DNA of 64,000 bases from Bowmanella denitrificans (GTDB lineage Bacteria; Pseudomonadota; Gammaproteobacteria; Enterobacterales; Alteromonadaceae): the NCBI RefSeq assembly GCF_039522935.1, contig NZ_BAAAEI010000023.1, positions 310,001 through 374,000 of the forward strand. The letters are read 5' to 3'. Below the pieces are notes generated by a model, which saw nothing but the letters and a program-made list of their open reading frames with translations, did no database searches and was not told the origin of the DNA. Of this stretch, positions 26,325 to 34,000 are shown piece by piece. Made by a program: the position numbers and the translations under genes. Position 1 is the first letter of the stretch; the number at the start of each line of letters is the position of its first letter.

Positions 26325-26412
26325 TTGGGCTAAAGCCCAACCCACAGTGGATCCGAATGCATCGCGACAGCAAAACTCAAGCTAAGCGCTGTGGGTCGGA
26401 CTTCAGTCCGAC
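26325..26412. repeat. REP-like pair of palindromes
   Basis: TTGGGCTAAAGCCCAA (26325-26340) and GTCGGACTTCAGTCCGAC (26395-26412) are two perfect palindromes. The flanks CCCACAG (26341-26347) and CTGTGGG (26389-26395) pair across the gap, giving a large cruciform typical of REP/BIME intergenic elements. Confidence 0.7.
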
Positions 26413-26475
26413 GGGGCTAAGTAGTCAGTCGTCAGATAGCAGAAATCAATTGACAGAGCTCAGGGGCGAGTCACA

Positions 26476-26507
26476 CAGCCATCAGCCAACAGCCAACAGC
26501 CAACAGC
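26476..26507 (+). repeat. Short tandem repeat, 7-base period
   Basis: Several units of CAGCCAA/CAGCCAT in a row, between the REP-like pair and the permease gene's 3' end. Confidence 0.7.
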
Positions 26508-26514
26508 GATCTCA

Positions 26515-27243
26515 CTATCCAAACAGCATAGCCAGTGCACACAGGATCAGCATCAGGCATACCCACTGCTTAAACTGGCGCTCGTCCACCTTATGGTGCA
26601 GCTTATTGCCAATATAAATGGCCAGATACAATACCGGCACATATGCCAGTATGGTCAGCGCCACCGGTTGGATCTTGCCCTGCATCAGCATCACCACACT
26701 GTACAGGCTGTTCAGACAGAACCACACATACAGCAGCAAGGTGCGAAACTGGCCCTTGTCGAGCTGGCGACTGCTGATGGCATATACCAGCAGCGGCCCG
26801 CCGGAACCATACAGCCCCTGGCAAACCCCGGCTAATAAGGTCCAGCTTTGCTGCCACCAGGCGGGGCGCGGGGTAACCGGTAACTGGTGATATAGCTTGT
26901 ACCATTCGCGGGCAGCAAACCACAGCACCAGCAGGGCAAAGCCGCGTTTCAGCCATACCCCGGGTAATTGTGCCAGCAGCACAATACCCAGCCCCAGCCC
27001 CAGGATCATCATTGGCAGAATGCTTTTTAGCAACAAGGCAGCATTCAATTCACGGCGCAGCTTCCAGGCCATGGCGCCGGTGGCAAAAATATTTAGCGGT
27101 ACCAGTACCGGCAACAGCTCGGGAATAGCAAACATTAAGCTGCCAATCGACACCGCAATCACCATGCTGCCAAAACCAATCATGGCCTGTACGGTAAAGC
27201 CCAGCCAGATAGCCAGCCCCAACCACAGATAATCCGGGTTCAT
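26515..27243 (-). CDS. TauE/SafE-family (TSUP) membrane permease
   Basis: A 242-residue inner-membrane protein with about seven to eight hydrophobic helices and the family features VQAMIGFGS near the start and GLYGSGGPLLVYA in the second half (about residues 140-152), a Gly-rich repeat found in sulfite/organosulfonate exporters of the TSUP family. The substrate is unknown. The ATG overlaps the stop of the LytTR regulator gene (27240-27243), so the two are coupled and the regulator may control the permease or share its signal. Confidence 0.85.
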   Translation of the reverse strand: MNPDYLWLGLAIWLGFTVQAMIGFGSMVIAVSIGSLMFAIPELLPVLVPLNIFATGAMAWKLRRELNAALLLKSILPMMILGLGLGIVLLAQLPGVWLKRGFALLVLWFAAREWYKLYHQLPVTPRPAWWQQSWTLLAGVCQGLYGSGGPLLVYAISSRQLDKGQFRTLLLYVWFCLNSLYSVVMLMQGKIQPVALTILAYVPVLYLAIYIGNKLHHKVDERQFKQWVCLMLILCALAMLFG

Positions 27244-28085
27244 GACAAAGCCTGTTTCAGGTTGTCTTTATAGCGGCGCGACAGGTTTAGTTTATGCCCG
27301 GACTTCAGTTGAATTTCGCCATCGCCGCTGCTTTGGTAACTGATATTGTCAATGGCCTGGTGATTGACCGCATAGCTGCGGTGAATTCGGCTGAAGCCTT
27401 TGCTTTGCAAACGTTCGCTCAGCTCATTTAAGGTACTGCGCAACGGATAGATGCGCCCCTGGCTATACAAATTCACGTAATTGCCCGCCGACTCCAGATA
27501 GTCAATATCTGCCACCCTGACCAGAAATTCCCTGTCCAGTTTGCGCACCAGAAAATGCTCGGGGACCTGAGTGGGGCTGTCTTCCCGCTCGTCCACCGGC
27601 CGCGCTTCGCCTTTCAGGCGGCTGTAAACAAAGTGATAGAGTTGATAGATCAGAAACCAGAACAGATAGCCCCAGGCGTCCTTACGGTATTCATAGCAAA
27701 ATTCCCGCAGCCAGGGGCCAAAATCATAGTTGCCACCGGCCAAATGGTAGATTAGCTCGCGAAGCCCCATCATCAGCCCCACATGCAAAATGGCAAATAT
27801 CAGGGTGGCAACCAGATGCAGCAGCAACTGGCGACCGGGCGCGCTGAGTCGCACCGGCATACGGGCAAACCAGGCAAATAACAGGGGTGCCAGCAGCAAA
27901 AAGGCCAGGGCGCTGGTGTATTCCCAGGCGAATGGCTCCCACAGGGCAAAATCCGGGCTGCCGTCGCGGTTGGTTTCCATCCAGTCTGAGGTGGCATTAA
28001 TGCTGTTATTGACAAACAAATAGGCCGTTAACGCTATGGCCACATAACGCCGGGGATGGCGGTCAAACCGTGCAAACCAGCTCAC
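27240..28085 (-). CDS. LytTR-family membrane-anchored transcriptional regulator
   Basis: A 281-residue protein with about four N-terminal membrane helices (residues 15-160) and a C-terminal LytTR DNA-binding domain (about 180-280; signature DIDYLESAGNYVNLY...RIHRSYAVN). There is no receiver domain, so the membrane part probably senses the signal directly. The GTG start at 28085 is preceded by GGGAG at a good distance. It is divergent from the acyltransferase-3 gene at 28219 and coupled to the TSUP permease. Confidence 0.87.
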   Translation of the reverse strand: MSWFARFDRHPRRYVAIALTAYLFVNNSINATSDWMETNRDGSPDFALWEPFAWEYTSALAFLLLAPLLFAWFARMPVRLSAPGRQLLLHLVATLIFAILHVGLMMGLRELIYHLAGGNYDFGPWLREFCYEYRKDAWGYLFWFLIYQLYHFVYSRLKGEARPVDEREDSPTQVPEHFLVRKLDREFLVRVADIDYLESAGNYVNLYSQGRIYPLRSTLNELSERLQSKGFSRIHRSYAVNHQAIDNISYQSSGDGEIQLKSGHKLNLSRRYKDNLKQALS

Positions 28086-28218
28086 TGAAAGTACTCCCTA
28101 ATTTCATCCCAGTATTCCACCGCTTGTCCCCAGGCCCATTCAATTCAACCTTTGTCGGTATTGGGCAAGGACGGGGCAGGGCCATGATAAGTGCCTGACT
28201 TTACCTTAAGGACGGCAT

Positions 28219-29430
28219 ATGACTCAAACAACAAAACCACGTCGCTATGATATTGACTGGTTGCGCACCCTGGCCTTTGGCCTGCTGATTGTTTATCACC
28301 TTGGTATGTATTACGTGGCAGATTGGGGCTGGCATATTAAAAGCCCGTTTCAAGCCGAATTTGTCTGGTTACAGGACCTGATGATCCTGACCAATCCCTG
28401 GCGCATGTCGTTACTGTTTTTTATCAGCGGTATTGCCCTGGCGCTGGTGGCAGATCGTTACCCGCCGGGGCAACTGCTCAGGCTGCGCAGTGCCAGATTG
28501 CTGATCCCGCTGTTATTTGGCATGTTTGTGGTTGTGGCTCCGCAGCCCTATTTCGAGGCGCTGGATCAGAACCTGATCCAGCCTGGCTTCTGGGCCTTCT
28601 GGCTGGATTATATTAACCCCTGGACGAGCTTGCTGGTGGAACACCACAGTGCCATTGGCTTGCTGACCTGGAACCACCTGTGGTTTTTGCCTTACCTATG
28701 GTTGTACAGCCTGCTGGTGATTGGCCTGCTGCCGCTGCTAAACCACATGGGGCAAAGTGACTGGTTACGTCGCCTGAATGGCCGCTGGGCCTTGCTGGCA
28801 GTAATAAGCATACAGTTGTGCGCCTGGTATTTTCTGAAAAAGGCGTATCCCAGCAGCCATGATGTCGTGACCGACTGGTACAACCATGCCAAGTATCTGC
28901 TGGTGTTTATCGGCGGCTACCTGTTTGCCCGCCAGGGCAACTGGTGGCAGCAGGTGATTGCCTGGCGCCATGTATTTCTGGGTATGGCGGTAGCTGGTTA
29001 TGGGTTTCTGGTGCTGGACAGACATGGCGCATTTTCGGCCCTGGCCGCGTTGTTTGACACCAACCTGGCAGTGAAACTGCTGTACGGTGTTATCGGCGCA
29101 ACCGAATACTGGGCCTGGATCCTGGCGGTGGTGGGGCTGGCCGGACATTATCTGAACCGCCCCAGCAGACTGCTGCGCTACACCGACAAAGCGATTTTAC
29201 CCTGGTATATGCTGCATCAAACCCTGATTATTGTGGCGGCCGCCAATCTGAAGTCCTGGCAACTTTGCCCTGGTATCGAGGCGCTGCTGATATTACTGCT
29301 AACCTGTTCAGGCTGTTATATTGGCTATGAAATCATCCGCCGCGTGGCCCTGCTGCGCTGGCTATGTGGGTTAACATCCCGCCCTGCCAGCGCGAAAACG
29401 GCACTTGCCCCACAGGCGCCTTTAGCTTAA
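28219..29430 (+). CDS. Acyltransferase 3-family membrane protein
   Basis: A 403-residue polytopic protein with about ten helices. The N-terminal RRYDIDWLRTLAFGLLIVYH is the usual start of acyltransferase-3/OpgC-like proteins, with the conserved His in the first helix and R-A-R residues after LLRLRSARLLIPLLFG. These enzymes move acetyl or succinyl groups onto surface carbohydrates. AAGGAC precedes the ATG. The substrate is unknown. Confidence 0.85.
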   Translation: MTQTTKPRRYDIDWLRTLAFGLLIVYHLGMYYVADWGWHIKSPFQAEFVWLQDLMILTNPWRMSLLFFISGIALALVADRYPPGQLLRLRSARLLIPLLFGMFVVVAPQPYFEALDQNLIQPGFWAFWLDYINPWTSLLVEHHSAIGLLTWNHLWFLPYLWLYSLLVIGLLPLLNHMGQSDWLRRLNGRWALLAVISIQLCAWYFLKKAYPSSHDVVTDWYNHAKYLLVFIGGYLFARQGNWWQQVIAWRHVFLGMAVAGYGFLVLDRHGAFSALAALFDTNLAVKLLYGVIGATEYWAWILAVVGLAGHYLNRPSRLLRYTDKAILPWYMLHQTLIIVAAANLKSWQLCPGIEALLILLLTCSGCYIGYEIIRRVALLRWLCGLTSRPASAKTALAPQAPLA

Positions 29431-29463
29431 AAGAGGGGCTGGCAAGTCACATATTCTGGCAGT

Positions 29464-30636
29464 ATGACAGATTCAGATAGCATTCAATTTAAACAGTTGG
29501 CCCTGCAACGTCAGGGCCTGACCGGCAGCCACGGCTGGCAGGGCGAACAGGGTACCCTGCAGGCCATTGAGCAACTGGGCTATGTACAGATCGACTCCAT
29601 TAATGTGGTGGAGCGCGCGCACCATCACTGCCTGTGGAGCCGAGTGCAAGATTACCAGCCAGCTATGCTGGACACATTGCTGAGTAAGCGCCAGATCTTT
29701 GAATACTGGTCCCACGCGGCGGCGTTTTTACCGATGCAGGACTTTCGCTTTGGCCTGTGGCGCATGCGCCGCATCGCTGAAGGCGAAATGCATTGGTTCA
29801 CAAAAGATCCAAAACTGGCTAATGAGGTAATGGCGCGAATTCGCGCTGAAGGGCCGCTCAGTGCCGCCGATTTCGAACATAGCGGCAACTCAAGCGGCTG
29901 GTGGAACTGGAAGCCGGCTAAAAAAGCCCTGGAGCAGTTGTTTATGGAAGGCGAGCTGATGGTCAGCGAGCGGCGCAACTTCCAGAAGGTTTATGATTTG
30001 ACCGAACGGGTGCTACCGGCCAACGTCGATACCCGCTTGCCCAGCGATGAAGAGTTTGCCCGCTATCTGATTAACTGTTATCTGCACGCCCATGGTATTG
30101 GTACTGCCAAACAAATGGGTTATTTGCGCAAAGGCGCGGTGCAGAAAACCCTGCAACAATGCCTGAAGCAGATGCTCGAAGCTAGTGAGCTGCACAGTGT
30201 TAAGCTACATGGCCACACCTATTATATGCACCGTGCCGAGCGGGATAAGGCGCTGGCCGCGCCCGCTGCACAGTTGCATTTGCTGTCGCCGTTTGACAAT
30301 AGCGTGATCCAGCGCGAAAGGTTGAAAACGCTGTTTGGTTTTGACTACCAGATTGAATGCTATGTTCCCAAACACAAACGCCAGCACGGCTACTTTTGTT
30401 TGCCGATATTATGGAATCAGCAATTTGTCGGGCGTATGGATGTAAAAGCCGAGCGCAAAGCGGCTGTATTGCAGGTGCTGCAGTTGAATCTGGAAGCGGA
30501 CTTTGTGGTGGAAGAGGCCTTTATTCAGGCCCTGCGTACCAAGCTCAAAGACTATGCCCAGTTTAACGGCTGTAAAAAATATCAGGTGAAGGCGATAAAC
30601 CGCCGCGGCCTATTGCGACCACTCAATAAAGCTTAA
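29464..30636 (+). CDS. YcaQ-family DNA glycosylase (winged-helix, interstrand-crosslink repair type)
   Basis: A 390-residue protein of the YcaQ/AlkX family. The VQIDSINVVERAHHH segment (about residues 36-50) holds the QxD motif needed for catalysis. The FEYWSHAAAFLP, SGWWNWKPAKKALE and LSPFDN segments match E. coli YcaQ well. Family members remove alkylated bases and unhook crosslinks. Length is as expected. It lies 33 bases after the acyltransferase gene, but a repeat element follows, so it is probably the last gene of its unit. Confidence 0.9.
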   Translation: MTDSDSIQFKQLALQRQGLTGSHGWQGEQGTLQAIEQLGYVQIDSINVVERAHHHCLWSRVQDYQPAMLDTLLSKRQIFEYWSHAAAFLPMQDFRFGLWRMRRIAEGEMHWFTKDPKLANEVMARIRAEGPLSAADFEHSGNSSGWWNWKPAKKALEQLFMEGELMVSERRNFQKVYDLTERVLPANVDTRLPSDEEFARYLINCYLHAHGIGTAKQMGYLRKGAVQKTLQQCLKQMLEASELHSVKLHGHTYYMHRAERDKALAAPAAQLHLLSPFDNSVIQRERLKTLFGFDYQIECYVPKHKRQHGYFCLPILWNQQFVGRMDVKAERKAAVLQVLQLNLEADFVVEEAFIQALRTKLKDYAQFNGCKKYQVKAINRRGLLRPLNKA

Positions 30637-30650
30637 GATACGAGATGAAT

Positions 30651-30864
<214 letters not shown>

Positions 30865-30877
30865 TTATGCTTTTCTT

Positions 30878-30943
30878 TACCCCACCATCCGGTGTGGCGA
30901 TATAGCCATCGGCACTGGTGGCAATAAATACTGAACATTGCAT
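30878..30943 (-). pseudogene. Remnant of a RibD/dihydrofolate-reductase-family gene
   Basis: A start codon at 30943 followed by 22 residues beginning MQCSVFIATSADGYIA and ending TPDGGV. This is the typical first beta strand and loop of the dihydrofolate reductase-like (RibD C-terminal) family. Homology stops abruptly where the MITE-like repeat begins, so only the 5' stub remains and the rest was lost or displaced. Confidence 0.6.
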
Positions 30944-31049
30944 GAGTACATCCTGTTTGGGTTTTTGTCCGGGGAGTATCCACGGGGGGAGGGGCCTTGG
31001 CAAGGCTGGAAGTGCTTAACCTCCTGGTTGAAAAAAGGAAATTTGATTC

Positions 31050-31523
31050 TTAAGGCGAGAATTGTCCGCTCTTGGCAGCGTTTAAAAGCGCATCCCAATC
31101 CTCCGGGGGATTGCCGGACTTAAGCATCTTGGCAAACACCTTGTAAGCATCTGTTTTGCTGTCGTAAGCCCGCTTATTGCCATCATCATTGACCCAAGCG
31201 TAAACAATAATTTTGGACTCGAGGTGGTATCGAAAAAACAGCCGGTATTGCTGAAAGAACTTAGCGCGAAACCAGTGTTTATTGTTGTCGCCTAAAGTCT
31301 TCCCTTGGCGATAATCCGCTAGTGTCGGGTCTTGAGGAATAACCTCATAAGCCAGTTTATAAATGGCCGCTAAGCGTTTGCTGTCATTTTTCTTGGTGTA
31401 GCCGTGTGGATCTTTTGCCTTTAACGCTGCGACTTTGGCTTTCAGCATTTGATACTGCTCAGCAAAAAGAGGATGGATAAATAGCATCCAGCCGTTCACT
31501 ACCATCGGCACGTTATCAGGCAA
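31050..31523 (-). CDS. yhaV: Type II toxin YhaV
   Basis: A 157-residue RelE-superfamily ribonuclease toxin. VVNGWMLFIHPLF, DPHGYTKK, FRAKFFQQYRLFFRYH and VYAWVNDDGNKRAY (catalytic surface) match E. coli YhaV, and the end KMLKSGNPPEDWDALL is diagnostic. It cleaves mRNA when freed from PrlF. The likely start is TTG at 31523, two bases after the prlF stop; ATG at 31505 is an alternative. It is co-transcribed with prlF. Confidence 0.95.
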   Translation of the reverse strand: MPDNVPMVVNGWMLFIHPLFAEQYQMLKAKVAALKAKDPHGYTKKNDSKRLAAIYKLAYEVIPQDPTLADYRQGKTLGDNNKHWFRAKFFQQYRLFFRYHLESKIIVYAWVNDDGNKRAYDSKTDAYKVFAKMLKSGNPPEDWDALLNAAKSGQFSP

Positions 31524-31525
31524 GT

Positions 31526-31858
31526 TTACTCATCCTTATCAGACAGTGGCGCATCCAAATCAATATCGACGTCGGCAACCAGCGATGCCACGCTGTGACG
31601 CATACTGGTCGTCAGTGGCTGTAGCTTTTCGGGATGCTTCTGCATATCAACCGCCAAGAAAGATAAAAACTGGTCAAGGACAGGATCTGCTTCATCTGCT
31701 TCAAAACGCTTCATCAGCACGCTGCCATCAGATTGGATGACGTATTTAATCTTATCTTTCTTACCCAACTGCAAGGCCTGACGAACAGCGCTTGGCACTG
31801 TGGTCTGAAAACGGTCAGTCAATGTTGATTCTGCTTCTAATGCCCTATGCGCATGCAC
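31526..31858 (-). CDS. prlF: Antitoxin PrlF (AbrB-type)
   Basis: A 110-residue antitoxin with an AbrB swapped-hairpin DNA-binding domain at the N-terminus (DRFQTTVPSAVRQALQL...KYVIQSDGSVLMKR) and a C-terminal acidic part that neutralises YhaV. GTG at 31858 is preferred because GGAG lies six bases before it; a GTG at 31870 is also in frame. It is homologous to E. coli PrlF/SohA. The palindrome at 31911-31934 is the likely site of autoregulation. Confidence 0.92.
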   Translation of the reverse strand: MHAHRALEAESTLTDRFQTTVPSAVRQALQLGKKDKIKYVIQSDGSVLMKRFEADEADPVLDQFLSFLAVDMQKHPEKLQPLTTSMRHSVASLVADVDIDLDAPLSDKDE

Positions 31859-31910
31859 AATGGTCTCCACAACTTTACTTAGAGAATGGTGATATTTTAT
31901 GTATGGAATA

Positions 31911-31934
31911 CAGGTAATGCAAATGCATTACCTG
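31911..31934. promoter_or_regulatory. Palindromic operator upstream of prlF-yhaV
   Basis: CAGGTAATGCA-AA-TGCATTACCTG is a perfect 11-base inverted repeat with a 2-base centre, 53 bases upstream of the prlF start. AbrB-type antitoxins repress their own promoters through such sites; the link is inferred from position. Confidence 0.7.
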
Positions 31935-32022
31935 TTGTGGAGAGCTAAAAAGATACTCTGATTGCACCATGCTGAAGGATGTATTGCGAAAGGTCGTCAT
32001 AGTTCCAGATGTGTCTTTTACT

Positions 32023-32111
32023 CAATTTGCTCCCAGCAAATTGCCCCCCCTTTTAGCAGCGCCCTGAACTGACCGGGAATTTTAAGGGGGGTGAAAGCGG
32101 CTCGGGCCGCT
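32023..32111. other. Segment of consecutive hairpins (structured RNA candidate)
   Basis: Three perfect stems in 89 bases: CAATTTGC/GCAAATTG (8 pairs, 5-base loop, 32023-32043), CCCCCCTT/AAGGGGGG (8 pairs, 32045-32091) and AGCGGC/GCCGCT around a TCGG loop (32096-32111). It lies in the roughly 395-base gap between prlF and the WYL gene. Apart from the operator, nothing else was seen in this gap. Confidence 0.45.
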
Positions 32112-32253
32112 GGGAATAGTTATACTTGGTTTGGTTTTCGTTAGTATTTGAACATTAAAGATAATTTCAATTAAGGTGGGAGGACTGGTAACGCCGTGAC
32201 ACTTTAACCCAAAGCGAGTTTGGTCATAAAACAATAACAACCGGGCTTATTTG

Positions 32254-33132
32254 ATGTCTTGCACCTTAACACCTTCTTTGTATCAGGAACCGCATTTGTG
32301 GCTTATTGAACTGCTGGCCTGGTGGCAGGGCAGAGTCAATGCCACTGACTTGTCGCGGCATTTCACCATTAGCCGCACCCAAGCCAACAAATATATGCAG
32401 CGCTATCGCGCGCTGTTTCCGCACAATCTTGATTATTGTAAAACCAGTAAAGGCTTTGTGCCCCAGTCAAACTTCAGCCTGCGCTGTATCAGCGGTGATG
32501 CCAGCGAATACCTGGACTGGCTCGATCAACAGGGTCTGACTGTCTTCAATACCTCGGGACGCAATAGCCAGCAGTCAGACCAGCAACCCATCACGCATAC
32601 CAGCCTGACACTACCCAAACGCCAGGTATCGCCACTGATTATGCGCGCATTGGTTAGTGCCATTCGCACCCGGCAGCGGCTGGAGATTGGCTATGTATCA
32701 CTAAGCACGCCAGACGATCAGGGCCGGGTCATTCAGCCGCATACCTTTGTTAAAACCGGCCTGCGCTGGCATTTGCGTGCGTATGACGAAGGGCATAAGG
32801 CATTCCGTGATTTTGTACTCAGCCGTTTTCGTGGTGAACCAGTGCTGTCAGGTCCAGCCACGCATGCACAGTGCCAGGACAGCAGCTGGAATACCCAGGT
32901 GGAGCTGATCTTTGAACCCGATCCCAGACTGAGTCATGCTCAACGGCAAGTGATCGAGCACGACTATCAGATGCAAAACCGCCAGTTGCGGCTAATCACC
33001 CGAGCCGCTTTGGCCCAGTACCTGTTACAGGAAATGCAGGTCAGCACCAAGGTGCTGGCTGGTAGCGGCGCTGCGCAGCAACTGATTCTGGTGAATATCG
33101 ACGACATTAAGCCCTGGCTGTTTGATAGCTGA
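32254..33132 (+). CDS. WYL-domain transcriptional regulator
   Basis: A 292-residue regulator with an N-terminal winged helix-turn-helix (VNATDLSRHFTISRTQANKYMQ is the recognition region, about residues 28-50) and a WYL domain (about 125-200; the W-Y-L place reads LEIGYVSLS and LRWHLRAYDE) plus a C-terminal WCX-like extension. WYL proteins often regulate defence loci and sense nucleic-acid ligands. It lies about 0.9 kb upstream of cas3 on the same strand and is a candidate regulator of the CRISPR-Cas operon or of the adjacent toxin-antitoxin pair. ATG at 32254 is chosen over the preceding TTG. Confidence 0.88.
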   Translation: MSCTLTPSLYQEPHLWLIELLAWWQGRVNATDLSRHFTISRTQANKYMQRYRALFPHNLDYCKTSKGFVPQSNFSLRCISGDASEYLDWLDQQGLTVFNTSGRNSQQSDQQPITHTSLTLPKRQVSPLIMRALVSAIRTRQRLEIGYVSLSTPDDQGRVIQPHTFVKTGLRWHLRAYDEGHKAFRDFVLSRFRGEPVLSGPATHAQCQDSSWNTQVELIFEPDPRLSHAQRQVIEHDYQMQNRQLRLITRAALAQYLLQEMQVSTKVLAGSGAAQQLILVNIDDIKPWLFDS

Positions 33133-33220
33133 TTCTGGCGGGATTTATGTTCTTGGATGGACGTTAAACCGACGTTGTTGGGGCATGCGTCAAAGCCAGC
33201 CCAACATTGGTAACAACTTA

Positions 33221-33255
33221 ACCACAAAGGCACAGAGAACACAGAGAGAGCGCGT
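33221..33255 (+). repeat. Single arm of the MITE-like repeat
   Basis: ACCACAAAGGCACAGAGAAC followed by ACAGAGAGAG is one terminal arm of the repeat family, without a visible partner arm. It lies between the WYL gene and the YggL-like gene. Confidence 0.6.
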
Positions 33256-33365
33256 CAGGAATTAGAGATCTAAGCCAAACCTGTAAACAAAGTTGCCTGG
33301 TTTTATTTCAGGGATTGTTGGTTTTGCAGCAACTGCTAGATTGGAATTTCATACAGAAAGAATCA

Positions 33366-33719
33366 ATGCAGAAAGTGATGATAAAGACTCGACATGACAA
33401 TAAGTCCCGACGCCTCAGAAAAAAGCTGTACCTGGGGGAGTTCACCGTATTGGGCATGGATTTGGATTGTAGTCTGGCAGGGGAGGACGAGGATGTTTGG
33501 GTTGATGCCTTCTTAGATTGGTTGGAAAGTCAGCACCTCTGCTTTGGCGGCGGTGTCGGCGCCGGACAAGTTAGTGGATATATCTGCGCTAAAGGACGTT
33601 ACGACAGTGTCACTCAAGCTCAGTGGCAATTGCTACATGACTGGCTAAGCGCACAAAGGCACATAAAGAACGTTGTACTCTCGTCTTTAAACAACGCTTG
33701 GTATGCCGACCAAAAATGA
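33366..33719 (+). CDS. YggL-like (DUF469) protein, copy 1
   Basis: A 117-residue protein. The NKSRRLRKKLYLGEF segment near the N-terminus matches the start of E. coli YggL, a 50S-associated protein, and GGGVGAGQVSGYI with a C-terminal DWLSAQ region matches the rest. It is a paralogue of the gene at 48975. The start is uncertain: ATG at 33366 with AGAAAGA upstream, or ATG at 33378, which would match the other copy. Only 12 bases separate it from the zinc-ribbon gene, which is 11 bases from cas3, so it may be part of the cas transcript. Confidence 0.8.
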   Translation: MQKVMIKTRHDNKSRRLRKKLYLGEFTVLGMDLDCSLAGEDEDVWVDAFLDWLESQHLCFGGGVGAGQVSGYICAKGRYDSVTQAQWQLLHDWLSAQRHIKNVVLSSLNNAWYADQK

Positions 33720-33731
33720 CGGAGTTAGCTG

Positions 33732-33989
33732 GTGAGTATTGAGCATAACAATCAGTTTTTACATCAAGTTAAGCCAAACCAATGCCCAAGCTGCGGTGCC
33801 AAGACGATCGCCGATTATGTGTATGGCCTGGCGGACGATCAGAAAACACAGAAAGCACACCAAGAAGGAAGAATCGTGCTGGGCGGCTGCGATATGGGCC
33901 ATATCTGCGCCGGTGAACCCTACCGGGCCTGGCGGTGTATGGGGTGTGGGGGGGATTTTTACAGTCACGTTCTTATGAACTGGCTTTAA
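33732..33989 (+). CDS. Small zinc-ribbon protein upstream of cas3
   Basis: An 85-residue protein with CPSCGAKT near residues 18-25 and CMGCGGDF near 69-76: two Cys-x2-Cys pairs that would bind one zinc. Two more Cys lie between them (GCDMGHIC). The start is GTG with GGAG upstream. No specific family is recognised. It lies between the YggL-like gene and cas3 with 11-12 base gaps, which suggests co-expression with the cas operon; this position is not part of the standard I-E set. Confidence 0.65.
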   Translation: MSIEHNNQFLHQVKPNQCPSCGAKTIADYVYGLADDQKTQKAHQEGRIVLGGCDMGHICAGEPYRAWRCMGCGGDFYSHVLMNWL

Positions 33990-34000
33990 GGACAAAAATT

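Noticed and set aside
26206..26373. N-terminal extension of SrmB
   Set aside because: The added 56 residues show no homology and fall in the intergenic region holding the REP-like palindrome; known SrmB proteins start near 26205.
31980..32120. Poly-C/poly-G hairpin as a rho-independent terminator of prlF or of the upstream strand
   Set aside because: No T tract follows on either strand and the genes on both sides read away from it.
33739..33978. Second frame inside the zinc-ribbon gene
   Set aside because: The other frame carries the paired Cys-x2-Cys motifs and the correct start; this one is its shifted shadow.
33935..34000. N-terminal extension of Cas3 overlapping the zinc-ribbon gene
   Set aside because: ATG at 34001 has an AAGGAC site at ideal distance and the extension is out-of-frame reading of the zinc-ribbon gene.
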